From contig NZ_CP064954.1 of assembly GCF_011038655.2 (NCBI RefSeq), positions 1,984,001-2,048,000 of the forward strand: DNA of 64,000 bases, given 5' to 3'. This document shows positions 10,972-20,162 of the stretch, one piece after another. Every line of letters begins with the position of its first letter. The first letter of the stretch is position 1. Under the pieces are notes generated by a model. The model made no database searches. It saw nothing but the letters and a program-made list of their open reading frames with translations, and was not told the DNA's origin. The position numbers and the translations under genes are program-made. The DNA comes from Corynebacterium lizhenjunii. Lineage in GTDB: Bacteria; Actinomycetota; Actinomycetes; Mycobacteriales; Mycobacteriaceae.

Positions 10972-11163
10972 TTAGAGCTTGCGGGAGGTGGGGCTTATGG
11001 TGTTGAGGAAGTTAGAAAAGCCTACGACCATCAGGGCGCCACCGACGCCCATGAGGATAATCGGGCCCAGGAAGGCGAAGGACGGGCCAACCAGGGTGTA
11101 CCACCAGATAGCCAGGGCCAAAACCACTGCGCCCAGGACGAATTCAATTGCTGCGCGTGCCAT
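10972..11163 (-). CDS. Small two-helix membrane protein
   Basis: 63 residues with two hydrophobic helices (FVLGAVVLALAIWWYTLVG and FLGPIILMGVGGALMVVGFS) and a short basic tail. Function unknown. Start 11163 is set by a GGAG 6 nt upstream. Own ribosome-binding site and own terminator argue that it is a real, independently transcribed gene. Confidence 0.75.
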   Translation of the reverse strand: MARAAIEFVLGAVVLALAIWWYTLVGPSFAFLGPIILMGVGGALMVVGFSNFLNTISPTSRKL

Positions 11164-11234
11164 GCGTTGCTCCAAACATCTGCAGTTGAACGGTTAAACT
11201 GCCTGTCAGCTTAACACCCCAGCCACGCGGGGGC

Positions 11235-12062
11235 CTATTTTTTTGGATCCCTGTTGGCCTCGCCATCACCAAATCGAGAGCCATCCACCTGGTTCCGGTC
11301 CTGGTTATAGTCCCAACGCTGCGGCGATTGTCGTTTGAGCGGAAAGTGCGCGGGGGTAGCTAAACGCGCCACTGCGGCGGTCTTGCGCTTGGCGGCCCGG
11401 GCCCCATCGCGCACCAGGCGCGCCGAAAGACGCAAGCGCGGATCGATCGGCTGCTCCGCCCCGCGATACTCGAACACCGGCAGGTTGGTATGCGAATAGA
11501 TAGCCCACAGACGCGCCACCAGGGCCACCACCACGGTGGTCAACGCCGCAGCTTCAGCCGCGACCTCAAAGTGCACCAGGGCCATGTACACGGCCGTGGC
11601 AAAGACCGCGATTGAGGCATAAAGCTCATTGGAAAGCACCAGCGGGACTCTGTCGCAAAGCAGATCGCGCAGGATTCCCCCAAAAACGCCGGTAATGATG
11701 GCGCACACCGCCGCGATGACAAAACCATGCCCCAGGTGTAACGCTACCTGGGTGCCCAGGACCGCGAACACGGCCAGGCCCAGGGCATCCAGGATTAAGA
11801 AGAGATGGCGGAAGTAGTGCATAAGGAAGGCCATCCACACCGTGACCACTGCGGCAACCAGGACAATTACCAGGTAGTGCGGGTGTTCGACCCAGGTCAA
11901 GGGGTAGTCCCCTAGCACGATATCGCGCACCGAGCCGCCACCCAGGGCGGTAATTGCCGCGATGAGCATTACCCCAAAAAGGTCCATCTTTTGCCGCCCG
12001 GCTGACAGCGCAGCCGTCATCGCCTCTGCGGTAATCCCCACGATATACAGCGCCGTAAACAT
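11235..12062 (-). CDS. TRIC/UPF0126 family channel-like membrane protein
   Basis: 275 residues. Two tandem UPF0126 halves, each with the Gly-rich GGG(S/I)xRD motif: ALGGGSVRDIVLGDYP near residue 42 and GVFGGILRDLLCDRVP near residue 130. Seven hydrophobic helices. The family includes prokaryotic trimeric cation channels and YicG-like glycine transporters; which applies here is unknown. The basic C-terminal ~80 residues are a cytoplasmic extension. Confidence 0.85.
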   Translation of the reverse strand: MFTALYIVGITAEAMTAALSAGRQKMDLFGVMLIAAITALGGGSVRDIVLGDYPLTWVEHPHYLVIVLVAAVVTVWMAFLMHYFRHLFLILDALGLAVFAVLGTQVALHLGHGFVIAAVCAIITGVFGGILRDLLCDRVPLVLSNELYASIAVFATAVYMALVHFEVAAEAAALTTVVVALVARLWAIYSHTNLPVFEYRGAEQPIDPRLRLSARLVRDGARAAKRKTAAVARLATPAHFPLKRQSPQRWDYNQDRNQVDGSRFGDGEANRDPKK

Positions 12063-12156
12063 CCCGTCCCCGTTTGCTTCCTGTTTTCTTTCTAGCAGTA
12101 TGTGCCCCGCGGTACCGTGCTACTTGGGGCTAGCTGGGCTTGCACTGCCGCTTGTA

Positions 12157-13065
12157 CTAGCTGTATTCCACTAGCAGCGGAGAGTGGTCAGACCAGCGTT
12201 GTTCGACACTGGGGGCCTTTTCTACCCAGCTGCGCTGCGCGCGCTCCAGCATGGCCGCAGTGGCCGCCTGGTAGTCGATGCGCCACCCGGCATCGTTGTT
12301 AAAGGCCTGACCGCGGTAAGTCCACCAGGTATAGGGGCCCTCGGCGTCGGGGGCCAGGCGGCGGGCGACGTCGAACCATTGGGGGGCATCGGCAGGCTCC
12401 CAAGGCTGGTGCGGGGAGTAGTCCACCACCCCGCGCCACTGGCCAAGGCCCGGCTTGTCCTGCGGCTGGGGATCCGGAAACGCCCCAAAGACGTGGTCCA
12501 TGAAGGCGCGTTCTTCCGGCAGGTGGCCAGCCTTCTTCTCATTAGCCTTGTTATTCTTCAAGTCCTGGGCGCGGTGGCAAATGTTCCAATCCCCACCAAT
12601 GACCATCTGCGAGTACTGCGCCGCCCGGTCACGCAGCACGGCCGCGAGCTGGTCCAGGAACGTGTACTTCTCATCCAACTTTGGCGAGTCCGCCTCGCCG
12701 CTGGGCAGGTAGAGCGAGGCCACGCGCACCTGCCCCACGGTGGCCTCAATCCAGCGCCCAGAGTCGGTGAAGGAACCGAAGCCCACGGAGACATCGGCAA
12801 GCTCAGTGCGCGAGAGGATGCCCACCCCGGCGCGCCCCTTGGCCCCGGGGGTCTGGGCGTCTGCTTGCGCCAGGTGCCAGCCGGCCTCCAGGGCGGGCGC
12901 GAGGGCCTTGCGGGTCTGCGCCGGGGTGGCGCGGACTTCTTGCAGCAACACCACGTCAGCGGGAGTGGTCTCCAACCAGGCGTTCATGCCGGGGTTGTCC
13001 TCGTTGCGCTGCTTGCAGGCGGCGCGAATGCCATTGACGTTGACAGAAGCGATGGTAAAAGTCAT
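12157..13065 (-). CDS. xth: Exodeoxyribonuclease III (AP endonuclease)
   Basis: 302 residues of the EEP nuclease fold in the ExoIII group: N-terminal IASVNVNGIRAA, metal-binding Glu in LLQEVRA, catalytic GDWNICH, and the C-terminal SDHSPL His-Asp pair. It repairs abasic sites and trims 3' ends. An ~50-residue insertion around GQWRGVVDYSPH and WWTYRGQAFNNDAGWRIDY is normal for actinobacterial members. A near-copy of the dispersed word (12790-12802) encodes ELADV. Confidence 0.9.
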   Translation of the reverse strand: MTFTIASVNVNGIRAACKQRNEDNPGMNAWLETTPADVVLLQEVRATPAQTRKALAPALEAGWHLAQADAQTPGAKGRAGVGILSRTELADVSVGFGSFTDSGRWIEATVGQVRVASLYLPSGEADSPKLDEKYTFLDQLAAVLRDRAAQYSQMVIGGDWNICHRAQDLKNNKANEKKAGHLPEERAFMDHVFGAFPDPQPQDKPGLGQWRGVVDYSPHQPWEPADAPQWFDVARRLAPDAEGPYTWWTYRGQAFNNDAGWRIDYQAATAAMLERAQRSWVEKAPSVEQRWSDHSPLLVEYS

Positions 13066-13090
13066 GCGCCATACCCTACCCGGCGCCCGG

Positions 13091-14422
13091 CTAGCCCTGC
13101 GCGACCACCTTCACGCGCGGGCGCTGGCCGCGGCGCCGTGCGTCCCACATGGTGATTATCCAGGTCAGCACACCTGCGGCAGCCAGGCCCGCGCCGGCCA
13201 AGGCGGTGGAGTTATAGCTATAGCCCGCGCCGACTACGACACCGGCAATGCTGGCCCCGGCGGCATTAGCGATGTTCAACGCCGATTGGTTCAGGGCGGC
13301 GGCCAGGGTTTGGGCGTCCCCGGCGACTTCGACCAGGCGCAGCTGCAGCGACGGCACCAGGGTGGCACCGAAGAATGCCAGCAGGCCAAAGCTGAGCGCC
13401 CCGGCGATGACGCTGTGCGCCGCAAAGTAGAAAACCACCGAGACGGCCACCATGGCCCCTAGCGCCCCGACGATGCCCAGTTCCAGGTTGCGGTCTGCTA
13501 GTACCCCTCCCACTGCGTTGCCTGCTGTCATGCCGATGCCGTAGACCATCAGCACCGCCCAGGTCCACCGGGGTTCCATTCCCGCGACTTCTGTCATGGT
13601 CCAGGTGATGTACGTGTAGACGGCGAACATGCCACCAAAGCCCACGGTTCCCATGATGACGGTGAGCCACACTTGGGAGTTGCGGAAGGCCCCGAACTCG
13701 GTGGAGATGTCGGTTTGTTGCATCTGGGTCATGTGCGGCATGAGCAGGTAGAGCAGCACCATGGTGGCTGCGGCAATCCCCACGACCAGGTAGTAGGCAG
13801 CGTTCCACCCCAGTGCCTGGCCCAGCGCCTGGGCGGCGGGCACGCCGATGACCGTGGCCACCGCCAAGCCCATCCCCACAAAGGCCATGGCCTTACCGCG
13901 CTCGCCGGCTGGAGCCATGGATGCCGCCGAAAGGTTGGCTACGGAGAAGTACGCGCCATGTGGCAGGCCGGCAATGAATCGTGCCACCAGCAGCACCCCA
14001 TAGTTCGGTGCCAGTGCGGTGAGTAGATTGCCCAGCAACAAAAAGGCGATCAGCAATAGAATCAGCCGCCGGCGCGGCAGCTTGCCAGTAAGTGCGGCAA
14101 TAACGGGCGCGCCTACCACCACGCCCAGTGCGTAGACGGTGATCACCGTGGAGGCGGCGTCTTCCGTGATGCCAAAGTCGCCCGCGATAAGCGGCAGCAA
14201 ACCCATGGAGACAAACTCCGTGGTACCAATGGCAAATGCCCCCAGGGCCATGGCCAGCATCACCAGGCGCCGTCGCGCGGGGGTGATGTCGGCTTGCTGC
14301 GGCAAGGGCCGGCGGGTAAACCGCACCCCAGTGACGGTACTGGGCCGCGCAGCAGCGCGCGCGGTTATAGGCTGGGTGGGCTCAGTTCGGGAGTTAGTTT
14401 GCGGGTCAATCACTGGGCACAC
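13091..14422 (-). CDS. MFS drug/sugar exporter, DHA1 type
   Basis: 443 residues, twelve hydrophobic segments. The first helix AIGTTEFVSMGLLPLIAGDF and the motif GKLPRRRLILL after helix 2 place it in the AraJ/YdhP-like DHA1 group of proton-driven exporters; substrate unknown. The annotated start is a GTG at 14422 preceded by a ~50-residue hydrophilic N-terminus, so a later start is possible. It is divergent from the iron-uptake operon, whose DtxR box lies 111 bp away. Confidence 0.85.
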   Translation of the reverse strand: MCPVIDPQTNSRTEPTQPITARAAARPSTVTGVRFTRRPLPQQADITPARRRLVMLAMALGAFAIGTTEFVSMGLLPLIAGDFGITEDAASTVITVYALGVVVGAPVIAALTGKLPRRRLILLLIAFLLLGNLLTALAPNYGVLLVARFIAGLPHGAYFSVANLSAASMAPAGERGKAMAFVGMGLAVATVIGVPAAQALGQALGWNAAYYLVVGIAAATMVLLYLLMPHMTQMQQTDISTEFGAFRNSQVWLTVIMGTVGFGGMFAVYTYITWTMTEVAGMEPRWTWAVLMVYGIGMTAGNAVGGVLADRNLELGIVGALGAMVAVSVVFYFAAHSVIAGALSFGLLAFFGATLVPSLQLRLVEVAGDAQTLAAALNQSALNIANAAGASIAGVVVGAGYSYNSTALAGAGLAAAGVLTWIITMWDARRRGQRPRVKVVAQG

Positions 14423-14768
14423 GTTAGTCCGGCGGGAGGGGTGCTCGTAAGCCAGCGGGCGAAGCCAACAACCACACTGGTTTAGTGAATCTGATCACCG
14501 CATGTGCCCTGCGCAGCCAAACCGGTGTACCGTTAGTCGAGCCTTACCTAATCCTGCAATCGGCTTCCCCTGACGTTTATCCATCGCATATCTCGCATAT
14601 GCACTGCGTTTCGCGGGTACCCGGCAGATGTGGTGCGCTTTCCACACGGTCGCGCACTCATCGCCCAAACCCCGGTCTGATCCTCGGTCCGATCCCCGGT
14701 CCGGTTTCTGCCCCGGTCCCGGCCCGTTGCCTGCGAAACGCTTGTACCACCTTCACAAGGAGAACCCC
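14423..14768. other. Control region between MFS gene and iron operon
   Basis: 346 bp with a DtxR box near its middle. The stretch 14640-14760 is C/G-rich with repeated CCCCGGTC(T/C) units. No credible gene; the open frames through it are extensions of the lipoprotein frame without coding character. Confidence 0.5.
14533..14551 (+). promoter_or_regulatory. DtxR-type iron box
   Basis: TTAGTCGAGCCTTACCTAA matches the 19-bp corynebacterial DtxR palindrome (TTAGGTWAGSSTWACCTAA) at about 16 positions, with an intact right half. It lies upstream of the siderophore uptake operon, so iron-replete repression by DtxR is expected. Confidence 0.75.
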
Positions 14769-15887
14769 TTGCTTAACGCACCCTCTGCCGCTGCCCGAAA
14801 GGCTCCCGCCCGCAAGGCCACCGCTGCCGCCTGCGGCATCGCCCTGGCGCTGACCCTGGCCGCTTGCTCCAACCAAGATGCCAACCAGTCCGGCAGCGCC
14901 TCGTCTGCTGGTTCGGCCGCAGACTCGGCCACGGCATCGGCCAGCCAGGCAGACAGCCAGGCCGCTTTCCCGGTGAGCATTACCCACCACTTCGGCACCA
15001 CCACCATCGACAAGGCGCCCACCCGCGTGGCCACCGTGGGCTGGGCCAACCACGAGGTCCCGTTGGCACTAGGCATTGTCCCGGTGGGCATTTCCAAGGC
15101 CACCTGGGGCGATGATGACAACAACGGCCTGTTGCCGTGGGTGGAAGAAAAGCTCGCAGAGCTCGGCGCCGAGACCCCAGAGCTCTTCGACGAGACCGAC
15201 GGCATCCCCTTCGAGCAGGTCGCCGCCACCAAGCCGGACGTCATCCTGGCTGCCTACTCCGGCCTGACCCAGGAAGACTACGACACCTTGAGCAAAATTG
15301 CCCCAGTGGTCGCCTACCCGGATGTAGCCTGGTCCACCTCCCTGGAACAGATGATTGACCTCAACTCCACCGCCCTGGGCAAGCAGGAAGAAGGCGCCCA
15401 GCTGGTCAAGGACTTGGACTCCCAGGTCGCTGCCGCCTTGGACAAGCACCCCAAGCTCAAGGGCACCAAGGTACTCTTTACCGCCTTTGGCGGCACCACG
15501 GATGCCTCCAAGCTGGGGTTCTACCCCACCGTTGATCCGCGCATGGGCTTCTTGGCTGACCACGGCTTTGGCGTGCCGGCCATTGTGGAAGAAAACTCCC
15601 GCGACGCGGAGAAGTTCTGGGTGGAGGTCTCTGCGGAGAACCCGGAGCAGTTCGAGGACGTTGAGCTCATCATCGCCTACTCTTCCGGTAAGTCTGAGGA
15701 CGACGCTAAGCTGCTAGCTGACCTGCAAAAGGATCCGCTCAAGTCCAAGATTCCAGCTATTAAGAACGGCAACGTCGCCTTCATCGACAACGGCCCGCTG
15801 GGTGCTTCTGCCAACCCCTCGCCGCTGTCTATCCCGTGGAGCTTGGACAAGTACTTCGCCGCACTCGAAGCAGGCCTGCAGTCCTAG
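14769..15887 (+). CDS. Iron-siderophore ABC transporter binding lipoprotein
   Basis: 372 residues. A lipoprotein signal with lipobox LAAC is followed by a Ser/Ala-rich linker and a FecB/BtuF-type periplasmic-binding fold (PVSITHHFGTTTIDKAPTRVATVGW, then FEQVAATKPDVILAAYSGL). It captures ferric siderophore outside the membrane and delivers it to the permeases encoded downstream. The start is a TTG at 14769: AAGGAG lies 6 nt before it, the signal peptide begins there, and no ATG is better placed. First gene of a five-gene operon; the next gene starts 3 nt after its stop. Confidence 0.9.
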   Translation: MLNAPSAAARKAPARKATAAACGIALALTLAACSNQDANQSGSASSAGSAADSATASASQADSQAAFPVSITHHFGTTTIDKAPTRVATVGWANHEVPLALGIVPVGISKATWGDDDNNGLLPWVEEKLAELGAETPELFDETDGIPFEQVAATKPDVILAAYSGLTQEDYDTLSKIAPVVAYPDVAWSTSLEQMIDLNSTALGKQEEGAQLVKDLDSQVAAALDKHPKLKGTKVLFTAFGGTTDASKLGFYPTVDPRMGFLADHGFGVPAIVEENSRDAEKFWVEVSAENPEQFEDVELIIAYSSGKSEDDAKLLADLQKDPLKSKIPAIKNGNVAFIDNGPLGASANPSPLSIPWSLDKYFAALEAGLQS

Positions 15888-15890
15888 TCC

Positions 15891-17015
15891 ATGTCTGCTA
15901 AGCACCCCACTGTCTCCGCCTACACTGCCGACGCCCACACTGCCGATACCCACACTGCCGATGCCCCCGCAAGCTCCGGCTCGGCAGGTTTCGGGCCCGC
16001 AGGTACTGGCGGCATCGGCAAGCACAGGAGCATCAAAGCCGCAGTGCTGGCCGGGCTGGCGCTAGCTCTGGTGGCGGCCACCTTGGCATCGGTGATGTTT
16101 GGCGTGCGTGACATCACCGTGGCCGATGCCTGGGCAGCCCTAGGCGGAGCCACCGATACCGCCAGCCAGGCCGCGGCCTACCTGCGGGTTCCGCGCACCG
16201 TGCTAGCGATTGCCGTCGGGGCCGCGCTCGCACTATCGGGCACGACTTTCCAGGCGATAACCCGCAATCCGCTGGCAGATCCGGGCATCTTCGGGGTGCT
16301 CTCGGGCGCATCACTGGCGGTGGTTGTGGGCATTGCGTTTTTCTCTGTATCACGGCCAGTGCCAATGATGCTCATTGCCATTACCGGCGCCTTTGCCGCG
16401 GCTGCCTTTGTCTACTTCATTGGCACTCTGGGCACAGGCAAAGCCACGCCACTGGCTCTGGCGCTAGCCGGTGCCGCCACCGCAGCGGCGTGTTCTAGCC
16501 TGGTCAGCGCCATTTTGCTGCCGCGCACCGATGTCATGGACCAATTCCGCTTCTGGCAAATTGGTTCGGTAGGCGGGGCCAAGTGGGACCTACTGGGACT
16601 CGCCGCCCCACTATTTGTGCTGGGTGTGGCAATCATTGTGCTCAGCGCCGGTGGGCTCAACGCCCTGGCACTAGGCGATGACACCGCCACCGGCCTAGGC
16701 ATCCACGTCACCCGCACGCGCCTGGTGGCCACCTGCGGGGCGGTGATTCTTTGCGGTACTGCCACCGCGATCGCTGGGCCCATTGGTTTTGTGGGCCTGA
16801 TTGTTCCCCATGTGTTGCGCCTGGTGCTCGGCACCGACCACCGCGTACTGCTGCCCGCCACAGCGCTGGGCGGGGCGGTGTTGCTGGTGGCTGCCGACAC
16901 CCTGGGCCGCGTGGTCGCCCCACCGACGGAGGTGGCCGTGGGCATTATTACCCCACTCATTGGTGCGCCACTGTTTATTTGGATTGTCCGGCGCAGCAAG
17001 GTGCGTGAACTATGA
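15891..17015 (+). CDS. FecCD-type siderophore permease 1
   Basis: 374 residues. After a 45-residue N-terminal extension come the usual helices of a BtuCD/FecCD permease, with LRVPRTVLAIAVGAALALSGTTFQAITRNPLADPGI and GFVGLIVPHVLRL as signatures. The extension ([25 protein letters not shown]) is built almost entirely from four copies or variants of the dispersed GCCGATGCC/GGCATCGGCAAGC word within about 100 bp, so it looks like an insertion of that DNA into the coding sequence. Its stop overlaps the next start by 4 nt. Confidence 0.9.
   Translation: MSAKHPTVSAYTADAHTADTHTADAPASSGSAGFGPAGTGGIGKHRSIKAAVLAGLALALVAATLASVMFGVRDITVADAWAALGGATDTASQAAAYLRVPRTVLAIAVGAALALSGTTFQAITRNPLADPGIFGVLSGASLAVVVGIAFFSVSRPVPMMLIAITGAFAAAAFVYFIGTLGTGKATPLALALAGAATAAACSSLVSAILLPRTDVMDQFRFWQIGSVGGAKWDLLGLAAPLFVLGVAIIVLSAGGLNALALGDDTATGLGIHVTRTRLVATCGAVILCGTATAIAGPIGFVGLIVPHVLRLVLGTDHRVLLPATALGGAVLLVAADTLGRVVAPPTEVAVGIITPLIGAPLFIWIVRRSKVREL
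16011..16023 (+). repeat. Dispersed word, exact copy
   Basis: Inside the permease N-terminal extension, read as Gly-Ile-Gly-Lys, a different frame from the copies read as Leu-Ala-Asp-Ala. Degenerate opposite-strand copies lie at about 15924, 15942 and 15957. Confidence 0.85.
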
Positions 17016-18082
17016 GTACCCACACTTCTACTACTTCGGCTGCGGCCTCCACTCCTGCCGCAGCCCATCCGGCGCTAGCTACCCAGCTGCGCCAACAGCG
17101 CCGGGTACGCGCCCGGACCTATCGCTGGCGCCTAGGCGCACTGCTAGTGGCGGTGGTAGCCATCTGGTGGCTAAGCCTCATGGCTGGCCAGGCGTGGTTT
17201 AGCCCCGCCGAAGTGTGGTCGGTGCTCGTGGGCAACCCCGCCCCGGGCACAGAGTTTACCATCGGGGATTTGCGCCTGCCGCGCGCCACCATCGCCGTGG
17301 CAGCGGGCCTGGCCTTTGGCCTAGCTGGCAACACCTTCCAAACCATGCTGCGCAACCAGTTGGCCTCCCCGGACATCATTGGCATTTCTGCGGCGGCCTC
17401 TGCTGCGGGAGTTACTGGCTTGGTGTTGTTCCACTTTTCCCAAGTGGCGGTTTCTGCAATGTCCTTAGTGGCCTCCTTGGTGGTGGCCGCGGTCATTTAT
17501 GTGCTCTCGCTCAAATCTGGCTTCTCCGGCACCCGGCTCATTCTCATTGGCATTGGACTATCTGCTGTGTTGCAGGCCTGGACGCAATTTGTCATCTCCC
17601 AAGCCCCCCAGTGGGACTTGCACGCAGCCACGCGCTGGCTTACTGGCTCGCTTAATACCATGAGCTGGGAGCGCGGCGCACCGCTGCTGGTATGCATAGT
17701 GGTCCTGGCCCCAGTGATGGTGGCGCTCAATAACCGCCTGGCAGTGCTACAGCTTGGCGATGCCCTGGCCATCGGCCTGGGCCTGCACCTGACTGTAGTG
17801 CGCGCCAACCTGATCGGGTGTGCGGTGGTGCTGGTGGCGGTAGCTACCGCTACCGCCGGGCCGGTGTCCTTCGTAGCGTTTATGGCCGGGCCGATTGCCA
17901 GCCGAGTCTTTAGCAACACCACCGCATTATTGCTGCCTTCGGCCCTGGTGGGCGCACTATTGATGCTGGTTGCCGACTTGGCAGGCCAATACCTTTTTGG
18001 CACCCGCTACCCAGTGGGCGTAATTACTGGCGCCTTGGGCGCGCCCTTCCTTATCTACCTGCTGATCCGCTCGCGGCGCTAG
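17012..18082 (+). CDS. FecCD-type siderophore permease 2
   Basis: 356 residues, FecCD fold with about nine or ten helices. LRLPRATIAVAAGLAFGLAGNTFQTMLRNQLASPDIIG is the family signature region and GPVSFVAFMAGPIASRV the coupling-helix region that meets the ATPase. It forms the channel with permease 1. The ATG overlaps the previous stop (ATGA), so translation is coupled. Confidence 0.9.
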   Translation: MSTHTSTTSAAASTPAAAHPALATQLRQQRRVRARTYRWRLGALLVAVVAIWWLSLMAGQAWFSPAEVWSVLVGNPAPGTEFTIGDLRLPRATIAVAAGLAFGLAGNTFQTMLRNQLASPDIIGISAAASAAGVTGLVLFHFSQVAVSAMSLVASLVVAAVIYVLSLKSGFSGTRLILIGIGLSAVLQAWTQFVISQAPQWDLHAATRWLTGSLNTMSWERGAPLLVCIVVLAPVMVALNNRLAVLQLGDALAIGLGLHLTVVRANLIGCAVVLVAVATATAGPVSFVAFMAGPIASRVFSNTTALLLPSALVGALLMLVADLAGQYLFGTRYPVGVITGALGAPFLIYLLIRSRR

Positions 18083-18096
18083 GTCTAACGCTCTAG

Positions 18097-18156
18097 CGAC
18101 TACTGCACGAACGACTACTGCACGAACGACTACTGCATGAACAACTACCGCAAGAA
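18097..18156 (+). repeat. 15-bp tandem repeat in the operon spacer
   Basis: Four head-to-tail copies of CGACTACTGCACGAA (two exact, one with a single change, one more diverged) followed by a partial unit, between permease 2 and the ATPase gene. It ends just before the AAGGAG of the ATPase gene. Confidence 0.85.
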
Positions 18157-18185
18157 GAACTACTAGAAAGGAGAACGCCTCGCAC

Positions 18186-19076
18186 ATGGACCACCACCGC
18201 CCCACATTCCCCGGCGAGACTGCCGGCGATAATCCCGGCGCGCCAGCCGCGACGACTGCGGCGACTGCGGCGACTGCTGGCACGCAAGTCGGCGCGCACC
18301 AGCTCAGCGCCGTGGAAGTCAGTCTGGCCTATGGGCAGCGCACCATCATCGAGGGCTTGAGCGTGGATATTCGCCCAGGCAAGGTCACCTCCATCATCGG
18401 ACCCAATGGCTGTGGAAAATCCACGCTGCTGCGATCATTATCGCGCCTACTGGCCCCGACGGCGGGCAGCATTGTGCTCGATGGCGCAGATATTTCCCGC
18501 CTGCCCACCAAGGCGCTGGCCCAACAATTGGGCCTGCTACCTCAGTCCCCGGCAGCCCCCGATGGCATTGTGGTCGCCGACCTCGTCGGCCGCGGACGCA
18601 CCCCCTACCAAGGACTACTGGGCCGGTGGAGTCAGCGTGACTACGACATCGTGGCCCAAGCCATGGAGTCCACCGGAACGGCGCAGCTAGCCCAGCGAAG
18701 CTTAGATGAGCTTTCTGGCGGCCAACGCCAGCGCGTCTGGATCGCCATGGCGCTGGCTCAAGACACCGACATCTTATTGCTCGATGAGCCCACCACCTAC
18801 CTCGACATTCGCCACCAGTTAGAAGTCTTAGAGCTGCTGCGCGCGCTCAATCGCGAGCGCAGCACCACCATTGTCATGGTGATCCACGACTTGAATCTGG
18901 CAGCGCGCTACTCCGATGAGCTCATCGCGGTGGCCGATGGCCACATCGTGGCCCAGGGCCCGCCGGTAGACACGCTGACTCCGCAGACGGTGCGCGATGT
19001 CTTTGGCATCGACTCCATCGTTATCGACGACCCCGTCTCTGGGCTGCCCGCCGTGATGCCCATCGGCGCCATCTGA
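18186..19076 (+). CDS. Siderophore ABC transporter ATPase
   Basis: 296 residues. Walker A GPNGCGKST (about 72-80), Q-loop LPQSP, signature LSGGQRQR, Walker B DILLLDEPTT and switch His in VIHDLN are all intact, as in FepC/FecE ATPases. It powers the two permeases from the cytoplasmic face. The first ~36 residues are an Ala/Thr/Pro-rich stretch outside the fold. The ribosome-binding site AAGGAG is 12 nt from the ATG, rather far. Confidence 0.93.
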   Translation: MDHHRPTFPGETAGDNPGAPAATTAATAATAGTQVGAHQLSAVEVSLAYGQRTIIEGLSVDIRPGKVTSIIGPNGCGKSTLLRSLSRLLAPTAGSIVLDGADISRLPTKALAQQLGLLPQSPAAPDGIVVADLVGRGRTPYQGLLGRWSQRDYDIVAQAMESTGTAQLAQRSLDELSGGQRQRVWIAMALAQDTDILLLDEPTTYLDIRHQLEVLELLRALNRERSTTIVMVIHDLNLAARYSDELIAVADGHIVAQGPPVDTLTPQTVRDVFGIDSIVIDDPVSGLPAVMPIGAI

Positions 19077-19137
19077 ATCCAGCGCCCCTGGCGCGTTGCT
19101 AACCACCCCTTGACCACCTCTACACGAAAGGACCATC

Positions 19138-20094
19138 ATGCCTTATCAACCCCACCTTGCCACTGTTGTCAGCTCTGAGCGCATCTCCCCCAACTTCCAG
19201 CGCGTACGCTTTAGCGGCCTAGACGCCATGGGGCCGCAGGGCCCGGCGCTAGATATTCGCATCAAGCTCATCATCCCCGGAGAGGCCGGCCTGCCGGAGG
19301 TCCCGTGCACCCCGGAGTGGTTCCCCGTCTGGCAGAGCCTGGACCACAACACCCGGGGAGCCATTCGCACCTACTCGGTACGCGAGTTTGACCGCAACGC
19401 CGGCGAGCTGGACATCGACTTCGTGGTGCACACCGCCCCGGGGCTTAGCGGCCCGGCCTCCACGTGGGCTATCGGCGCTCAGCCGGGTGATCAGATCTAC
19501 GTCATCGCCCCGCAGGCCCAGGACCCAGAGGGCTTGGGCATCGAGTTCAACCCCGGCGGCTGCCCGCAGGCCCACCTCTATGGGGATGAGACCGCACTGC
19601 CGGCCCTGGCCCGCATTGTCTGCGATTGGCCCCAGGGCCTGCGCGGCACCGTGGACATTGAAATCCCCGACGCCGCCGACCAGCAGGAGCTTCCCACCGT
19701 GGATGGCCTCACCGTGACGTACCACGTGCGCCAAGACCAGGCGCACGGGGCTTTGCTTGCCGATGCCCTAGCCACCCACCTGACTGCCCAACTCGGCCGC
19801 CCATTTGCCAATCCACTTGCTGGTGCCACCCCCGAAGGCCCGGCAGGGGCAGACGGGGAGGCTGCGGGGGCATCGGCAAGCTCAGGGCCTCGGGAAGTAC
19901 TGTGGGAAACGCCCAGCTACTCTGCCAGCGGCGAGGAACTAGGCACGCAAGACCCTCACGCGGACTACTGGTGGATTGCAGGCGAGGCCTCCGCAGTCAA
20001 AGCTATGCGCCGCCTGCTAGTGCGCGAGGCAGAAATTTCGCGCTCCCAGGTCTCCTTCATGGGATATTGGAAGCGCGGAGTAGCAGAGAACTAA
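19138..20094 (+). CDS. Siderophore-interacting protein (flavin ferric-siderophore reductase)
   Basis: 318 residues of the SIP/ViuB family. RTYSVREFD binds FAD; GDETALPALARI and DYWWIAGEASAVKAMRRLL form the NAD(P)H-binding half; the C-terminal YWKRG is typical. It releases iron in the cytoplasm by reducing the imported ferric siderophore, which fits its position at the end of the uptake operon. Residues ~215-260 are an Ala/Gly-rich insert containing two exact dispersed-word copies in opposite orientation (19755 and 19869), read as LADAL and ASASS. Most SIPs lack such an insert. Confidence 0.9.
   Translation: MPYQPHLATVVSSERISPNFQRVRFSGLDAMGPQGPALDIRIKLIIPGEAGLPEVPCTPEWFPVWQSLDHNTRGAIRTYSVREFDRNAGELDIDFVVHTAPGLSGPASTWAIGAQPGDQIYVIAPQAQDPEGLGIEFNPGGCPQAHLYGDETALPALARIVCDWPQGLRGTVDIEIPDAADQQELPTVDGLTVTYHVRQDQAHGALLADALATHLTAQLGRPFANPLAGATPEGPAGADGEAAGASASSGPREVLWETPSYSASGEELGTQDPHADYWWIAGEASAVKAMRRLLVREAEISRSQVSFMGYWKRGVAEN
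19755..19767 (-). repeat. Dispersed word, exact copy
   Basis: In the siderophore-interacting protein gene, read as Leu-Ala-Asp-Ala. It forms a pair with the inverted copy 114 bp downstream. Confidence 0.85.
19869..19881 (+). repeat. Dispersed word, exact copy
   Basis: Preceded by GGG as in the fullest form GGGGGCATCGGCAAGC; read as Ala-Ser-Ala-Ser. Inverted relative to 19755. Confidence 0.85.
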
Positions 20095-20162
20095 CCCCGG
20101 GGGCGCTGACTCCCTACAAAAGGGGGCAAAAGAGGCCACGATTCTAGGGATAAGCGGGTATG

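Noticed and set aside
12184..13155. 323-codon plus-strand open frame opposite exonuclease III
   Set aside because: Antisense shadow; catalytic motifs of exonuclease III are on the minus strand.
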